From Bacillota bacterium (lineage in GTDB: Bacteria; Bacillota; UBA4882; UBA8346), in the NCBI GenBank assembly GCA_029974635.1, contig JARKQY010000002.1, positions 1 to 64,000 of the forward strand: DNA of 64,000 nt, in the 5' to 3' direction. The notes beneath the pieces were generated by a model that had not been told where the DNA came from, ran no database searches, and worked only from the letters and a program-made list of their open reading frames with translations. Position numbers and translations under genes: made by a program. This document shows, one piece after another, positions 27,794-37,209 of the stretch (within the stretch, counting starts at the first letter, position 1; every line of letters begins with the position of its first letter).

Positions 27794-28966
27794 CTAGCCA
27801 ATCAACATACTTCCAGTGGTCACCAATAATAAAACCCGGTGAATTGCCTTTTGAATGATTCCCCCGCTGAAGGTGGCCAGGAATAAAAAGGCCGGATAAA
27901 GAAATAGCAGACGCGTTTTATGATGTAAAGGAGTTCCTTTGGTATGATAATAAATCGCCTTCCGGGGACAATGGTCAATGCACTTGCCGCATTTGCAACA
28001 AGTAATGGTCGTCTTTCCCTTGGCCAGTGAATCCCGATCCATTGAAAAGGTCGGGCATACTTCGATACAACGGCCGCAATTTATGCATCGCCCCGGGTCA
28101 ATCCGGACTTCACTGCTGCAGATTTTGTTGGTTAAAGATTGAAAGGCCCCGAACGGGCAAAACAAACCGCACTGGGTCCGCCGCCGGGTTAAGAACGGCA
28201 AAATAATAACCAATCCCAAAAACAGGGAGAAGAAAACCACTGTAAAAATCAATGCCGGCCAGGAACTAAGCGGTTCAAATTCGGTAACTGCTTTAAAAGG
28301 GCACAACCAGGCACAATAAGTCGGAGACAAGGTAGCCGCCGAAGTTAAGACAATGAACAACAATACCGCGAAGGGCAAATAACGCCACTTGAGATCAATC
28401 TTCAAACGGCTTGGTTTACGGCGCAATCGGGAGATACCATCCTCCAAACCACCGTAAAAACAGCCCCAGCTGCAAAAACCCCTTCCCAAAATCAAGGAGG
28501 CGCCGAACCAGATTATCAGCATCGTGGCTACCGCTGCAAATCCATTTAACAAGGAACCGGGAAAAATAATCGTCCTGGTTAAAACGGCCGGAATAATAGC
28601 CATCGGGATTACCATGTGACAGAAAGGGGTTTCGCCCTTAAACAGGTTCTCACGGCTTAACAACATACTTCCCCGTACTTCCAGCAGGTTGCCGATAAAA
28701 AAAATGATAAAACAAACCGCAAAAAAAACAAATAAAACCGCCCGGTAACTATCAGTCCTGCCGGTATAAATCATCATGAAAAACAGACTGTTTACCAATA
28801 AGTAGTTGATGGCAAAAGATATCAGTCCCAGGACATCTGTTGGAAATCCGGCGCCGCCGGTGAGCAGCACCAGCGTTAATAACAACATCGGAAGGGTTAA
28901 TAAAACGGACTTAATAAAATTTTTAATTGGCCGGATGGTTACCGGCTTATCAGCTAATACGCTCAT
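27794..28966 (-). CDS. Membrane polyferredoxin (NapH/YccM-like 4Fe-4S protein)
   Basis: 390 residues with about seven hydrophobic segments. Cys motifs are CSWGCFYGG (near 165), YCAWLCPFK, CGLFCPFG, and then two classical ferredoxin clusters, CINCGRCIEVCP and CCKCGKCIDHCP, near residues 300-345. Such NapH/NosR-type proteins move electrons across the cytoplasmic membrane to a partner oxidoreductase. The partner here is not a recognised reductase; the upstream gene is a CcdA/SafE-like thiol or metal transporter with a 4-base overlap. The last segment is a further membrane helix. Family firm; pathway unknown. Confidence 0.85.
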   Translation of the reverse strand: MSVLADKPVTIRPIKNFIKSVLLTLPMLLLTLVLLTGGAGFPTDVLGLISFAINYLLVNSLFFMMIYTGRTDSYRAVLFVFFAVCFIIFFIGNLLEVRGSMLLSRENLFKGETPFCHMVIPMAIIPAVLTRTIIFPGSLLNGFAAVATMLIIWFGASLILGRGFCSWGCFYGGLEDGISRLRRKPSRLKIDLKWRYLPFAVLLFIVLTSAATLSPTYCAWLCPFKAVTEFEPLSSWPALIFTVVFFSLFLGLVIILPFLTRRRTQCGLFCPFGAFQSLTNKICSSEVRIDPGRCINCGRCIEVCPTFSMDRDSLAKGKTTITCCKCGKCIDHCPRKAIYYHTKGTPLHHKTRLLFLYPAFLFLATFSGGIIQKAIHRVLLLVTTGSMLIG

Positions 28967-29598
28967 CTTAATTGAACACCTCGAATCAAGTAAATCAAAC
29001 CTAAAAAGCCGTAATACAACCCGGTAACTCCCATGGCAAATCTGGCGATGGTTTTTAAAGTCACTCCCTGGTTAAAAATCCCCAAAACGGGCAATGGCAG
29101 CAAATAAACGGCAGTGCCGGCAAAAAAGCTAAAAAAGAACCACAAACTATGCCAAAGATCTCCGCCACTTAACGTTACATCCGTAAACGCCAAAAGAAGC
29201 GGCGGACATAAATTCAGTCCTGTCAATAAACCAAAAAAAAATGCAATCCATTGCGGGCTCCATTGGTTTAACTTCTGAAACCATAAGGATTTTCCCATAC
29301 ATAGCCTGGTCTCTTTGTTTCTAAAACCATACCATAATAACAATCCGGCAAAAATGAGATAGGGCACGCCAAAAAAAACCGACTCTCCGCTGGTGTTTTG
29401 CGGGAGGAACCGCCCGGCACGCCAGGCTAAAATGCCAAACAGTAAATACCCCGACAGCCGGCCGGCCAAAAATTTAAACAACTCCTTGTAGTTGTGGCCG
29501 GCGTTTTTGCCATCGCTTAGAAAATAAGGCACCAATACCGGGGCACAGTACGTCAGACAGACTACCCCATTGCTTAAGCCCAGTAAAAAACCTTTCAT
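28963..29598 (-). CDS. CcdA/DsbD-type or SafE-like membrane protein
   Basis: 211 residues from ATG 29598. AAAAGGTGGTGA just upstream is an almost perfect anti-16S match, so the longer GTG starts (to 29610) are rejected. Six hydrophobic helices are visible. Cys pairs sit in the first and fourth segments (VVCLTYCAPVLVPY and GLNLCPPLLL), as in the CcdA/DsbD family that passes electrons across the membrane; the general fold is also annotated as sulfite exporter TauE/SafE. Overlaps the polyferredoxin by 4 bases. A joint role, electrons from the polyferredoxin onto thiols outside, is an inference. Confidence 0.75.
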   Translation of the reverse strand: MKGFLLGLSNGVVCLTYCAPVLVPYFLSDGKNAGHNYKELFKFLAGRLSGYLLFGILAWRAGRFLPQNTSGESVFFGVPYLIFAGLLLWYGFRNKETRLCMGKSLWFQKLNQWSPQWIAFFFGLLTGLNLCPPLLLAFTDVTLSGGDLWHSLWFFFSFFAGTAVYLLPLPVLGIFNQGVTLKTIARFAMGVTGLYYGFLGLIYLIRGVQLR

Positions 29599-29638
29599 CC
29601 GTCTCACCACCTTTTAACCTTGATTCGTAACTCCCCTA

Positions 29639-29680
29639 AGGATGTTAAACATCTCTGGAGGATGTTAAATGTCCCTGATA
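29639..29680. promoter_or_regulatory. Tandem 20-base direct repeats before the SafE-like gene
   Basis: Two consecutive 20-base units, both starting AGGATGTTAAA (29639 and 29659), agree at 16 of 20 positions and end 41-82 bases before the SafE-like start. An inverted GATGTTA follows near 29692-29699. Spacing of two helical turns suits dimer binding by a response regulator. Confidence 0.55.
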
Positions 29681-29814
29681 ACATTAAAGTAATTGTAACA
29701 TCCCGCCATCGGTATTACCTCCGCGAAAAGATTGGTTTTATAAATTAAAAAAGTAGGATATGTAGCTCCTACTTTTGAATGAGACAATGATAAATATATG
29801 GAAATAAGTTAACC

Positions 29815-30870
29815 TTATACTTTAGCGTACACTATGGTTCCTCTGCCGGCCTGGGTTATAATTTTAAATTCGCCGTTCAATTGGTTCACCCGCTCTTCCA
29901 TTCCTTTAATCCCTAAATGGCTTTGCCGGCTGCCCTCCGCGGAATCAAAACCCCTGCCGTTATCCTCAATAACCAACTCTCCGGACCCGTTGCGGATTCC
30001 CAGACGAACCGTAACCAAGGTAGCCTTGGCGTGTTTTACGACATTATTCAAAGATTCCTGTAATATCCGGTACAATATGATCTGTTTAGGGCTGTCCAAC
30101 ACTTCCTCATTATCTTCAATGGAATAATTGATTTCCAATCCGTAGCGCACCCTGAACAAACGCAATAATTCCTCTATCGCCTCGAGAAAGCCTTTTTCAG
30201 TCAACGCTGCCGGTCTTAATTCATAAATCATCAACCGCATTTCGGTTTGTGTTTCTTCAATCATATCCCGGATTTGATTCAACATCTCCCGGGCTTTAGC
30301 GGGATTCCCCTCGAGAACATGTTGAATTGTATTCAAATTTAGACTAATCCCAAACAGATTTTGGGAAACCGAGTCATGGAGTTCACGGGCAATCCGGTTC
30401 CGTTCGCCGATAACCGCCAGCTCCCTGTTTTCCGTTTCCAAGCGCAGCTTTTCATCCTTTTCTGATTTATTGATAAAAAAGAGGGTAACCATTAAAGAAC
30501 CGAGCCCAACTCCCAAACTTACATTCAAAATGAGATCCGGCGCAATGATTCCTGGCGGAAAAATCAAGTTTATCAAAGTAACGATGGTATAAAATATTAA
30601 CACATTGATGAAATAACTCGCCAATAACTGCAGCCCGATGATTCGGTTAAACTTGGCGTAAATTTTGTCAATCAATATGAAGAAGCATGCATTGCCAAGG
30701 GTTATGAAAAAACCCGATACCAGCCCCATAACGATATAACTCACCCAAACCAAAGGATCTGACGGTAACTTTTCAAAAACAATCATAAAAGTCAAGGAAA
30801 ATCCAATACCGATTAGGCTACCCTGTTTGGCCTCCTGGATTATTTTTGGAAAATGAATTTTGTCGATCAT
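29815..30870 (-). CDS. NarL-type sensor histidine kinase
   Basis: 351 residues. Four to five N-terminal hydrophobic helices (to about 145) form a membrane sensor without a large outer loop. The HisKA_3 dimerisation box is RIARELHDSVSQNLFGIS with the phospho-acceptor His near residue 164. The ATPase domain has an N box (NNVVKHA) and a G box (IEDNGRGFD, then GIKGMEERV). The layout matches LiaS/DegS-class kinases. It starts 5 bases after the response regulator. The signal is likely a membrane or redox state given the neighbouring polyferredoxin, but this is inferred. Confidence 0.92.
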   Translation of the reverse strand: MIDKIHFPKIIQEAKQGSLIGIGFSLTFMIVFEKLPSDPLVWVSYIVMGLVSGFFITLGNACFFILIDKIYAKFNRIIGLQLLASYFINVLIFYTIVTLINLIFPPGIIAPDLILNVSLGVGLGSLMVTLFFINKSEKDEKLRLETENRELAVIGERNRIARELHDSVSQNLFGISLNLNTIQHVLEGNPAKAREMLNQIRDMIEETQTEMRLMIYELRPAALTEKGFLEAIEELLRLFRVRYGLEINYSIEDNEEVLDSPKQIILYRILQESLNNVVKHAKATLVTVRLGIRNGSGELVIEDNGRGFDSAEGSRQSHLGIKGMEERVNQLNGEFKIITQAGRGTIVYAKV

Positions 30871-30875
30871 TCATA

Positions 30876-31505
30876 TCACCTATCCACCAGTTTGGTTTCT
30901 ATAGCTTTGATAACCGCCTGGGTCCGGTCGTTCACCTCTAATTTTCGTAAAATGTTACTGACATGAGTCTTTACTGTGGTTTCGGAAACAAACAAATCTC
31001 CGGCAATTTCTTTATTAGATTTACCTTTCACCAGTAGCGTCAATACCTCTTTCTCCTTACCCGTCAAGGGTTCCGGAGTTACGGCGGGCCGGGCCAGTTT
31101 TTGAATCAACTTTTTGGCGATCCGGGGATGAAGGACTGATTCCCCGGAGTGAGCGGCTATAATCGCTTCCACCAGCTTGGGCGGAGGTGAATCTTTCATC
31201 AAATAGCTTAAAGCGCCTGCGTCAATGGCTGCAATGATCTCGTCATCCTCGCAGAAACTGGACAGAATAATAATGCGCGTGGCAAGCTCTTCGGCCCTGA
31301 TTGCTTTGGTTAACGCCGCGCCACCCATTCCCGGAAGATGGAGATCGATCACCGCCACTTCCGGTTTCAAGCACCGGATTTCCGGTAATGCCGTTTCAGC
31401 ATCGCCCGCTTCTCCGACCACTTTGATCTCAGTCTGAGTGCCTAGATACGTTTTTAATCCTTCCCGGACAAAGGGATGATCGTCGACAATATAAACATGA
31501 ATCAA
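30876..31505 (-). CDS. NarL/FixJ-type response regulator
   Basis: 209 residues. The receiver domain starts VYIVDDHPFVREGL (acidic pair) with the phospho-Asp in VAVIDLHLPGMGG (about D55) and a conserved Lys in MKDSPPP. The LuxR-type helix-turn-helix at the C-terminus has LTGKEKEVLTLLVKGKSNKE and VSETTVKTHVSNILRKL. First gene of the two-component unit. Candidate targets are the SafE-polyferredoxin genes just downstream, which carry tandem repeats upstream. Confidence 0.94.
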   Translation of the reverse strand: MIHVYIVDDHPFVREGLKTYLGTQTEIKVVGEAGDAETALPEIRCLKPEVAVIDLHLPGMGGAALTKAIRAEELATRIIILSSFCEDDEIIAAIDAGALSYLMKDSPPPKLVEAIIAAHSGESVLHPRIAKKLIQKLARPAVTPEPLTGKEKEVLTLLVKGKSNKEIAGDLFVSETTVKTHVSNILRKLEVNDRTQAVIKAIETKLVDR

Positions 31506-31706
31506 TATGCTTCACCATCCAGTTCGATAGTAAGCTGTTTTTAACTCGATCTCATTATATAATGAATCACCAAAAATAGCATTCCATCCAGGGAGGAAAT
31601 ATTTATCCGTCAAAAGGAGGAGTTATATTTCTACGGAAGTTTACTTTTTCGCAACTTTATTTTAGCCTAACGGCTACAATTTGGGGGATATTTTGCAATG
31701 CTGTTC

Positions 31707-31715
31707 TGATATAAT
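31707..31715 (+). promoter_or_regulatory. Extended -10 promoter of the nitroreductase gene
   Basis: TGATATAAT has the TGn extension and a perfect TATAAT; no good -35 box is present. It lies about 70 bases before the ATG at 31784. Confidence 0.5.
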
Positions 31716-31783
31716 AGGTTGTGTAAATTTATTGCTTTTGAAAATAAGAATACTTCCACAAAAACGATGGAGGAATACTAAGA

Positions 31784-32398
31784 ATGCCTATACCAAACAA
31801 TGAAACCCTTATTACGATTGCTAACCGCCACAGCATCCGGATGTTTCAGGATATTCCCATCCCCAATGAAATCATTGAAGCCATTTTAAATGCCGCCAAC
31901 TCGGCTCCGTCAGCCCATAATCAACAATCCTGGCGTTTTTTTATCATTTCCGGGAATAAAAAAAAGGAACTGGTGGAGTTGGTCAACGACAAGGCGGCGG
32001 AATTTTCCCGTCCGGCAGCGGTATTGCTGCGGATGGCCGCCCGTTCCATTGCCAGCGCTCCGGTTACAATCGGTGTCGCGAATACCGGGGAATTGATACG
32101 GCACGGCGGTGAATTGTTCGGGTTAACAAACGATACGAATGTAACTGATTTCTTCCGGACCATGGAAATTCAAAGTTCGGCGGCTGCCGTTCAAAACCTG
32201 TTGCTGGCGGCGACATCGTTGGGAATCGCTACAGTTTGGCTGGGGATCCTGTTCCTCATTAAAAATGAAGTCCTTGAACTGCTTGGCGAGCCCCAGGGAG
32301 AATTCATGGCAGTTATACCGGCAGGCTATCCCGAACGCAAATCCAAAGGCCCCGGGAAAAAACCATTACATACAATCGTAAAATATATCTCCGAATAG
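31784..32398 (+). CDS. Nitroreductase family protein (flavin oxidoreductase)
   Basis: 204 residues, ATG with ATGGAGGA upstream. The N-terminus has RHSIRMFQDIPIP followed by APSAHNQQSWRF, the two FMN-contacting segments of the family. SLGIATVWLGILF and VIPAGYPERK also match. Uses reduced pyridine nucleotide and FMN to reduce nitro or quinone-like compounds; the physiological substrate is unknown. It is divergent from the response regulator and converges on the YdcF-like gene. Confidence 0.88.
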   Translation: MPIPNNETLITIANRHSIRMFQDIPIPNEIIEAILNAANSAPSAHNQQSWRFFIISGNKKKELVELVNDKAAEFSRPAAVLLRMAARSIASAPVTIGVANTGELIRHGGELFGLTNDTNVTDFFRTMEIQSSAAAVQNLLLAATSLGIATVWLGILFLIKNEVLELLGEPQGEFMAVIPAGYPERKSKGPGKKPLHTIVKYISE

Positions 32399-32426
32399 CA
32401 GTATGAAAAACAACCTATCATGTCCA

Positions 32427-33068
32427 TTAGTTCTGAAAAATCCGTCCGGTATATCCCATTCGGATTAAATGTTGATATGCCTCCAACACCTGATGCGGAA
32501 CTTCCTGAGGTATCTGCCAACCCTTTTCCGGATACAACAAAATACGCTGCAGATCCCCGACCAGGATGTGAATTACATCCTCCTTGGCAATCTCCTTGTT
32601 CGGATAGTTATCAAAGTCTAGCCGGGGCGATGTGGTAATAACCTCCAGCTCCGGCCAATGTTGTTTAAATGTGGCGAATGTCCTGCGTTCCATATAAGGC
32701 TTTTGAACCGCAATGATCTTTTTAGGAAAAAAACCGTTCCCGGTTAAAAGCCGTTTGGAAAATTTGACATTCTCACCGGTGTTGGTGGATTGATTCTCGA
32801 TCAAAATCTTGTCCCGGGGTACTCCCATGTCTATGGCGATATCCGCAAACATTTCAGCCTCGGGTCTACTCCAGATATGGCGGGTAAAAGCCCCGAGATA
32901 ACCGGAAAATAATATCCAAGGTGCCCAATGTTCCAGAAATAATTCGGCACCGCGCTCGGCTACCCGGGTATCGTGACTTCCCAACACTACAATACCATCC
33001 GCCTTCTCTAATTCTTGATTCAGGCGGAGATAATTCCAAATAATCCTGGCGAATGTATCGGGAACCAT
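32427..33068 (-). CDS. YdcF-like DUF218 protein
   Basis: 213 residues. IVVLGSHDTRVAERGAEL, ILFSGYLGAFTRH, SRPEAEMFADIAIDMGVP and IENQSTNTGENVKFSKRLL are the conserved blocks of the DUF218/YdcF fold, which binds nucleotide-like ligands. No membrane anchor is visible, so it resembles the soluble YdcF group rather than ElyC/SanA. It starts 11 bases after the chitobiose phosphorylase stops and is very likely in its operon. Role in sugar metabolism unknown. Confidence 0.85.
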   Translation of the reverse strand: MVPDTFARIIWNYLRLNQELEKADGIVVLGSHDTRVAERGAELFLEHWAPWILFSGYLGAFTRHIWSRPEAEMFADIAIDMGVPRDKILIENQSTNTGENVKFSKRLLTGNGFFPKKIIAVQKPYMERRTFATFKQHWPELEVITTSPRLDFDNYPNKEIAKEDVIHILVGDLQRILLYPEKGWQIPQEVPHQVLEAYQHLIRMGYTGRIFQN

Positions 33069-33079
33069 CCTGGGCTCCT

Positions 33080-35533
33080 TTAATTAAAGATATACTGACC
33101 ATCCTGCAATCGTCTTGATTTCTCCTCGAGCGAAGGTTCACCCATAATGACTTCAATCTCATTAATGGAACCGGGAGCTTGCGGTGGAATGGTTTCGTTG
33201 ACCGGCTGACCATTGAGTAAGATAGACTGAATGCCCTTCTCCACTCCGTTGGGATTTATTACTTTGATTTTGTAAATTGCGCCGCGCCATTGACGCTGAA
33301 CCTCAAATTCCGGCCATTCTTTAGGAATACATGGATCAATAATCATACCGTCAAAGGTTAACCGGATACCCAAAATCCAGCGGGTTACCGCGGTATAGTT
33401 CCAGCCCGCGCTCCCAGTCAGCCATGGATGCCTTCCCCGTCCATGAGCGGAATGGTCCCTTCCCATAATAAATTGACAATATGAGTAAGGCTCTGCCTCA
33501 CGAATCTCAATTTTCTCATTTTGGTTATAGGGCAAAAGCGCATCGTAAAACTTCAGCGCCCGGTTACCCCGGCCTAGACGGCATTCGGCGATAACAGCCC
33601 AAGGGTTGGGATGGCTGAAAATGGCTCCGTTTTCCTTAACCCCTTTATATACCCGGGTTACAAAACCGATATCATCATTGGGCTTTCCATAAGCCGGCCA
33701 GACTAGGTGCAGCCCCCATTCAGAGTATAAGTACTTATCCACGGCATCCATACATAACCGGCCACGCTCTTCTGAAACCGCACCTGAGAGAACGGCTAAT
33801 GTATTGGACTCCAAATGCACCTTCCCTTCCTCGCTAGCTTGGGTGCCGATTTTTTCCCCATTGGCTGTAATTCCCCGGATATACCAGTTACCATCCCAAA
33901 GATGCTCTTCACAAGTCTCACGCACCCGTTCCGATATCCCGGTATATTTTTCAATATCCTCGGTCCGGTCCAAATATCGGGCTGTTTCCAAGAAAGCTTG
34001 GATTGCCCAATAGTGGAGGAACGAGACCATAGCGCTTTCGCCGCCTCCCAAGTTTAAGCAATCGTTCCAATCCGCACGCAGCCCTTTACAAATGCCGTTC
34101 GGCCCGATCTGCTCCGCTGAAAAATCCAGAGCGCGTTTCATATGTTCATAGACTGTCGCTTCACCGCCGTCGGCAAAGGTAACCACTTTATCAAAGAAAG
34201 CGGTATCGCCCGTTTCCTTTACATATTCACAAATCGAAGGAATCAACCACAGGGCATCATCGGAACAAGTATCCTTAAGCCCGTGGATTAAACTGGAAGG
34301 ATCCGGTTCGGGAACGACCGTCGGAGACTTAAACTTTAACGCCGGTGGCCGATCCGGATCGAATACTTCCGGTTCAAATAGATGCAGTCCGTACCCTGCC
34401 TTAACCTGTGCCCTCAATAACTCTATCAGCCGCTGACGGACCTTATTAGGGTTAGTATGCGGGACGCTTAATACATCCTGGGCCGTATCCCGATAACCAA
34501 GTCCGGTTCGTCCGCCGACCTCGATAAAAGAAGCAAACCGGGACCAGACAACACAAGTCTCCGCTTGGTACAGCGTCCAGGTATTAATCATGGTATTCAA
34601 GCCTTCATGGGGAGTTTTGCATTGGAAAGCCTGCAGCTTCTGCTGCCAGTGCTTTTTTAATTCCGTAAACGCCTTGTCAACGTTGTTCATATTAGAGTAT
34701 TTAACCTTCATTAACCGGCCCGCGTCCCGATCTCCAATCCCTAAAAGAAACACCAATCGTGATTCCTCGCCAGGGCGGATACTTAAGCGTTTATGTAAAG
34801 CGCCGCAATGATTGCCAGTCAATTCCGAACTTCCGGAGCACACACCGTTTTCAACCGCGATTGGATTGGTTTCAGTCCGATAATTGCCCAAAAAACGTTC
34901 CCTGATACAATCATAACTGTCTGGTTTAAAGCTGGAAGTAAAATAATGAAACGTCCAGGGTTCATAGAAGAAATCATATTCGATGATATCATCTTTAAAA
35001 CTGGAACCGCTGGCATAAAGACTCATTTGAAAATTCTGGTTATCAATATCAATATGATGAAATGAAAATTCCACATACGAGTAAACGCTTAGATTACGGA
35101 CTTCACCGCTTTTGTTACGGAGCCGCACATCCCACAACTCGACATCATCATTAACAGGAATAAACAAGGTCTGTTCCGCCTCAATTCCTTGATAATCACA
35201 GGTAAATTTGGAATAAGAAAGGCCGTGCCGGCACTGATATTTCGCTTTTTCCAAGTCTTTCCCCACGGGTTGCCATGAGATGGACCAGTATTCGCCCGTG
35301 TCGTCGTCCCGCAAATATACATAATGACCCGGTCGGTCCAAGGGAATACCATTCGGCCGAAAACGGGTAATCCGGTGGTGCTGGGCTTGCTTATAAAATG
35401 CGTAACCACCTGCATTATGAGATATCACCGCACACATATCTTTAACTCCCAGATAATTGGTCCAGGAAACCGGTATATCCGGACGTTCAATAACATATTC
35501 ACGGTTATCGTTATCAAAATAACCATACTGCAT
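33080..35533 (-). CDS. chbP: N,N'-diacetylchitobiose phosphorylase (GH94)
   Basis: 817 residues from ATG 35533, chosen because GGAGG lies 10 bases upstream; a TTG at 35551 would overlap that site. The protein opens MQYGYFDNDNREYVIERPD, and SHNAGGYAFY, WTLYQAETCVVWSRFAS and FIEVGGRTGLGYRDTAQD follow the GH94 chitobiose group closely. The catalytic Asp is in RADWNDCLNLG (about D491). The enzyme splits imported chitobiose with phosphate into GlcNAc-1-phosphate and GlcNAc in the cytoplasm. A phosphohexomutase lies just upstream and a chitinase beyond. Cellobiose phosphorylase is the alternative, but the sequence is nearer the chitobiose type as I recall it. Confidence 0.85.
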   Translation of the reverse strand: MQYGYFDNDNREYVIERPDIPVSWTNYLGVKDMCAVISHNAGGYAFYKQAQHHRITRFRPNGIPLDRPGHYVYLRDDDTGEYWSISWQPVGKDLEKAKYQCRHGLSYSKFTCDYQGIEAEQTLFIPVNDDVELWDVRLRNKSGEVRNLSVYSYVEFSFHHIDIDNQNFQMSLYASGSSFKDDIIEYDFFYEPWTFHYFTSSFKPDSYDCIRERFLGNYRTETNPIAVENGVCSGSSELTGNHCGALHKRLSIRPGEESRLVFLLGIGDRDAGRLMKVKYSNMNNVDKAFTELKKHWQQKLQAFQCKTPHEGLNTMINTWTLYQAETCVVWSRFASFIEVGGRTGLGYRDTAQDVLSVPHTNPNKVRQRLIELLRAQVKAGYGLHLFEPEVFDPDRPPALKFKSPTVVPEPDPSSLIHGLKDTCSDDALWLIPSICEYVKETGDTAFFDKVVTFADGGEATVYEHMKRALDFSAEQIGPNGICKGLRADWNDCLNLGGGESAMVSFLHYWAIQAFLETARYLDRTEDIEKYTGISERVRETCEEHLWDGNWYIRGITANGEKIGTQASEEGKVHLESNTLAVLSGAVSEERGRLCMDAVDKYLYSEWGLHLVWPAYGKPNDDIGFVTRVYKGVKENGAIFSHPNPWAVIAECRLGRGNRALKFYDALLPYNQNEKIEIREAEPYSYCQFIMGRDHSAHGRGRHPWLTGSAGWNYTAVTRWILGIRLTFDGMIIDPCIPKEWPEFEVQRQWRGAIYKIKVINPNGVEKGIQSILLNGQPVNETIPPQAPGSINEIEVIMGEPSLEEKSRRLQDGQYIFN

Positions 35534-35640
35534 GATGTTGTTTACCTCCAAGTGATGTATTTCATCATTATTTTATTATAAACGAGTTAATCTTATTAAT
35601 TGTCTTTTGAAATATCCCATTACCATTATGATACAAATAT

Positions 35641-37053
35641 TTACAAGCCCAAAAACTTTTGCAACTGCGTTCTTACCTGTTGGGCATCCGCCTCCCGGCC
35701 CATTTCCGCAAAAATCCGTAATAGTGGCTCCGTACCCGAAAATCTAGCGATAATCCATCCCCCACATTGAAAATAAACCTTTAATCCGTCCAAATAACTT
35801 ATCCGCTCAATGGGATACCCAAAATCAGGAATTTCCTTATCCTCAAATAATTTTTTCAGCAGCCGGGACTTCTCCGCTTCGTTAAACCGAAAGTCGCTTT
35901 CCACCATATAAAAATGACCAAATTCCTGATTCATCTCCCTTAGTAACTCCGACAGACTTTTTTGGGTGACGCTCAGCAGTTCGATTAAAAGACTAGCAGC
36001 AAACACTCCGTCTTTACCGCGGATATGGCCTCGAATCGTTAACCCGCCGCTGCTTTCACCTCCGATGAGGGCATTTTTCTCTTCCATCTTTGAACTGATG
36101 TGTTTGAAGCCTACTGGAACTTCATAGCATTCTTCGCCGAATGCCCGCGCAATTTCGTCTAATTGGTGGGTGGTGGCCACATTTCGGACCACGCCGCCTT
36201 TCCAGCCTTTATACTTTAACAGGTAATAATATAATAAGGCGAGAATACTGTTTGGGTGAATAAAATTACCTCTTTCATCGATAATTCCCAAACGATCGGC
36301 ATCCCCATCGGTGCCGATACCGATATCAAACCCTTTCTCCACTACCAAGTCCTTTAAGCGTTGTAATGTATGGGTGGTAGGAGAAGGCAGTCTTCCGCCG
36401 AACAAAGTATCATGCCGGTCATTAATGATTTCAACCTCGCATCTTGCGGTTACCAGGATTGTTTGTAATGAAGTTTTGGATACGCCAAACATTGGATCCA
36501 AAATTATCTTTAGTTTCCTGGCTTTGATCGCTTCCGTATCAATCATGCTTATAATTGTATCAATATATTCATTAAACGGATCAATAATTTGGATGATCGC
36601 GTTTCGTTTTCCCTCTTCAAAATCAATCCATAAAATATTATCGCAATTTACTTTCTGAATAAATGATTCAATCTCCCCGGTTATATCTTCGGTGGCATCT
36701 TTTCCTCCCCTTGTAAAAACCTTGACACCGTTATAATCCGCCGGGTTATGGCTGGCTGTAACAGCAGCCCCGTAATGTGTCTCCATATTTTTTACCGTAA
36801 ACATGACTAAGGGAGTCGGTGCCACTTTCGTAATAAAAAATACCTTTATCCCGTTTCCGGCCAACACTTCCGCCATCCATTTGGCGGCCTTATCCGATAA
36901 AAATCTCCGGTCATAACCAATCACAAAACCATTTTTATCGCATTGATGCGCTTTCATGAGATTGGCAATCGCTTGAGTCAAAATTTGAACATTCCCTTTG
37001 GTAAACTCCTCCCCAATGATTGCCCTCCAACCGCCGGTACCAAACTTGATCAT
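35641..37053 (-). CDS. Alpha-D-phosphohexomutase (probably for GlcNAc-1-P or glucose-1-P)
   Basis: 470 residues. The phosphoserine loop is TASHNPADYNG, the metal loop GTDGDADRLGI, the sugar loop GGESSGGLTIRG and the phosphate loop RFSGTEPLLRIF, all in order as in phosphoglucomutase/phosphomannomutase/GlmM proteins. The N-terminus KFGTGGWRAIIGEEF is typical of the phosphoglucomutase-like group. It precedes chbP by 107 bases on the same strand. Conversion of GlcNAc-1-phosphate to the 6-phosphate would link chitobiose phosphorolysis to amino-sugar catabolism; that specificity is inferred from position. Confidence 0.88.
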   Translation of the reverse strand: MIKFGTGGWRAIIGEEFTKGNVQILTQAIANLMKAHQCDKNGFVIGYDRRFLSDKAAKWMAEVLAGNGIKVFFITKVAPTPLVMFTVKNMETHYGAAVTASHNPADYNGVKVFTRGGKDATEDITGEIESFIQKVNCDNILWIDFEEGKRNAIIQIIDPFNEYIDTIISMIDTEAIKARKLKIILDPMFGVSKTSLQTILVTARCEVEIINDRHDTLFGGRLPSPTTHTLQRLKDLVVEKGFDIGIGTDGDADRLGIIDERGNFIHPNSILALLYYYLLKYKGWKGGVVRNVATTHQLDEIARAFGEECYEVPVGFKHISSKMEEKNALIGGESSGGLTIRGHIRGKDGVFAASLLIELLSVTQKSLSELLREMNQEFGHFYMVESDFRFNEAEKSRLLKKLFEDKEIPDFGYPIERISYLDGLKVYFQCGGWIIARFSGTEPLLRIFAEMGREADAQQVRTQLQKFLGL

Positions 37054-37209
37054 AAGTAAGTTCTCCTTTTTTAATATCCAAAATCAATTTCAGCATATTG
37101 TAAAGCTCAAAAAAATTCACAGGATGATAATACTTTCGATGGTTGAAACTCCGGTAAAAGAGAGGCCGGAGTTTCAACCGAAAATCGCTTTCTACTGATT
37201 GCTAATTAA

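Noticed and set aside
37115-37130. TGTGAATTTTTTT before the phosphohexomutase as a ROK site
   Set aside because: One half-site only; spacing and left half do not fit.
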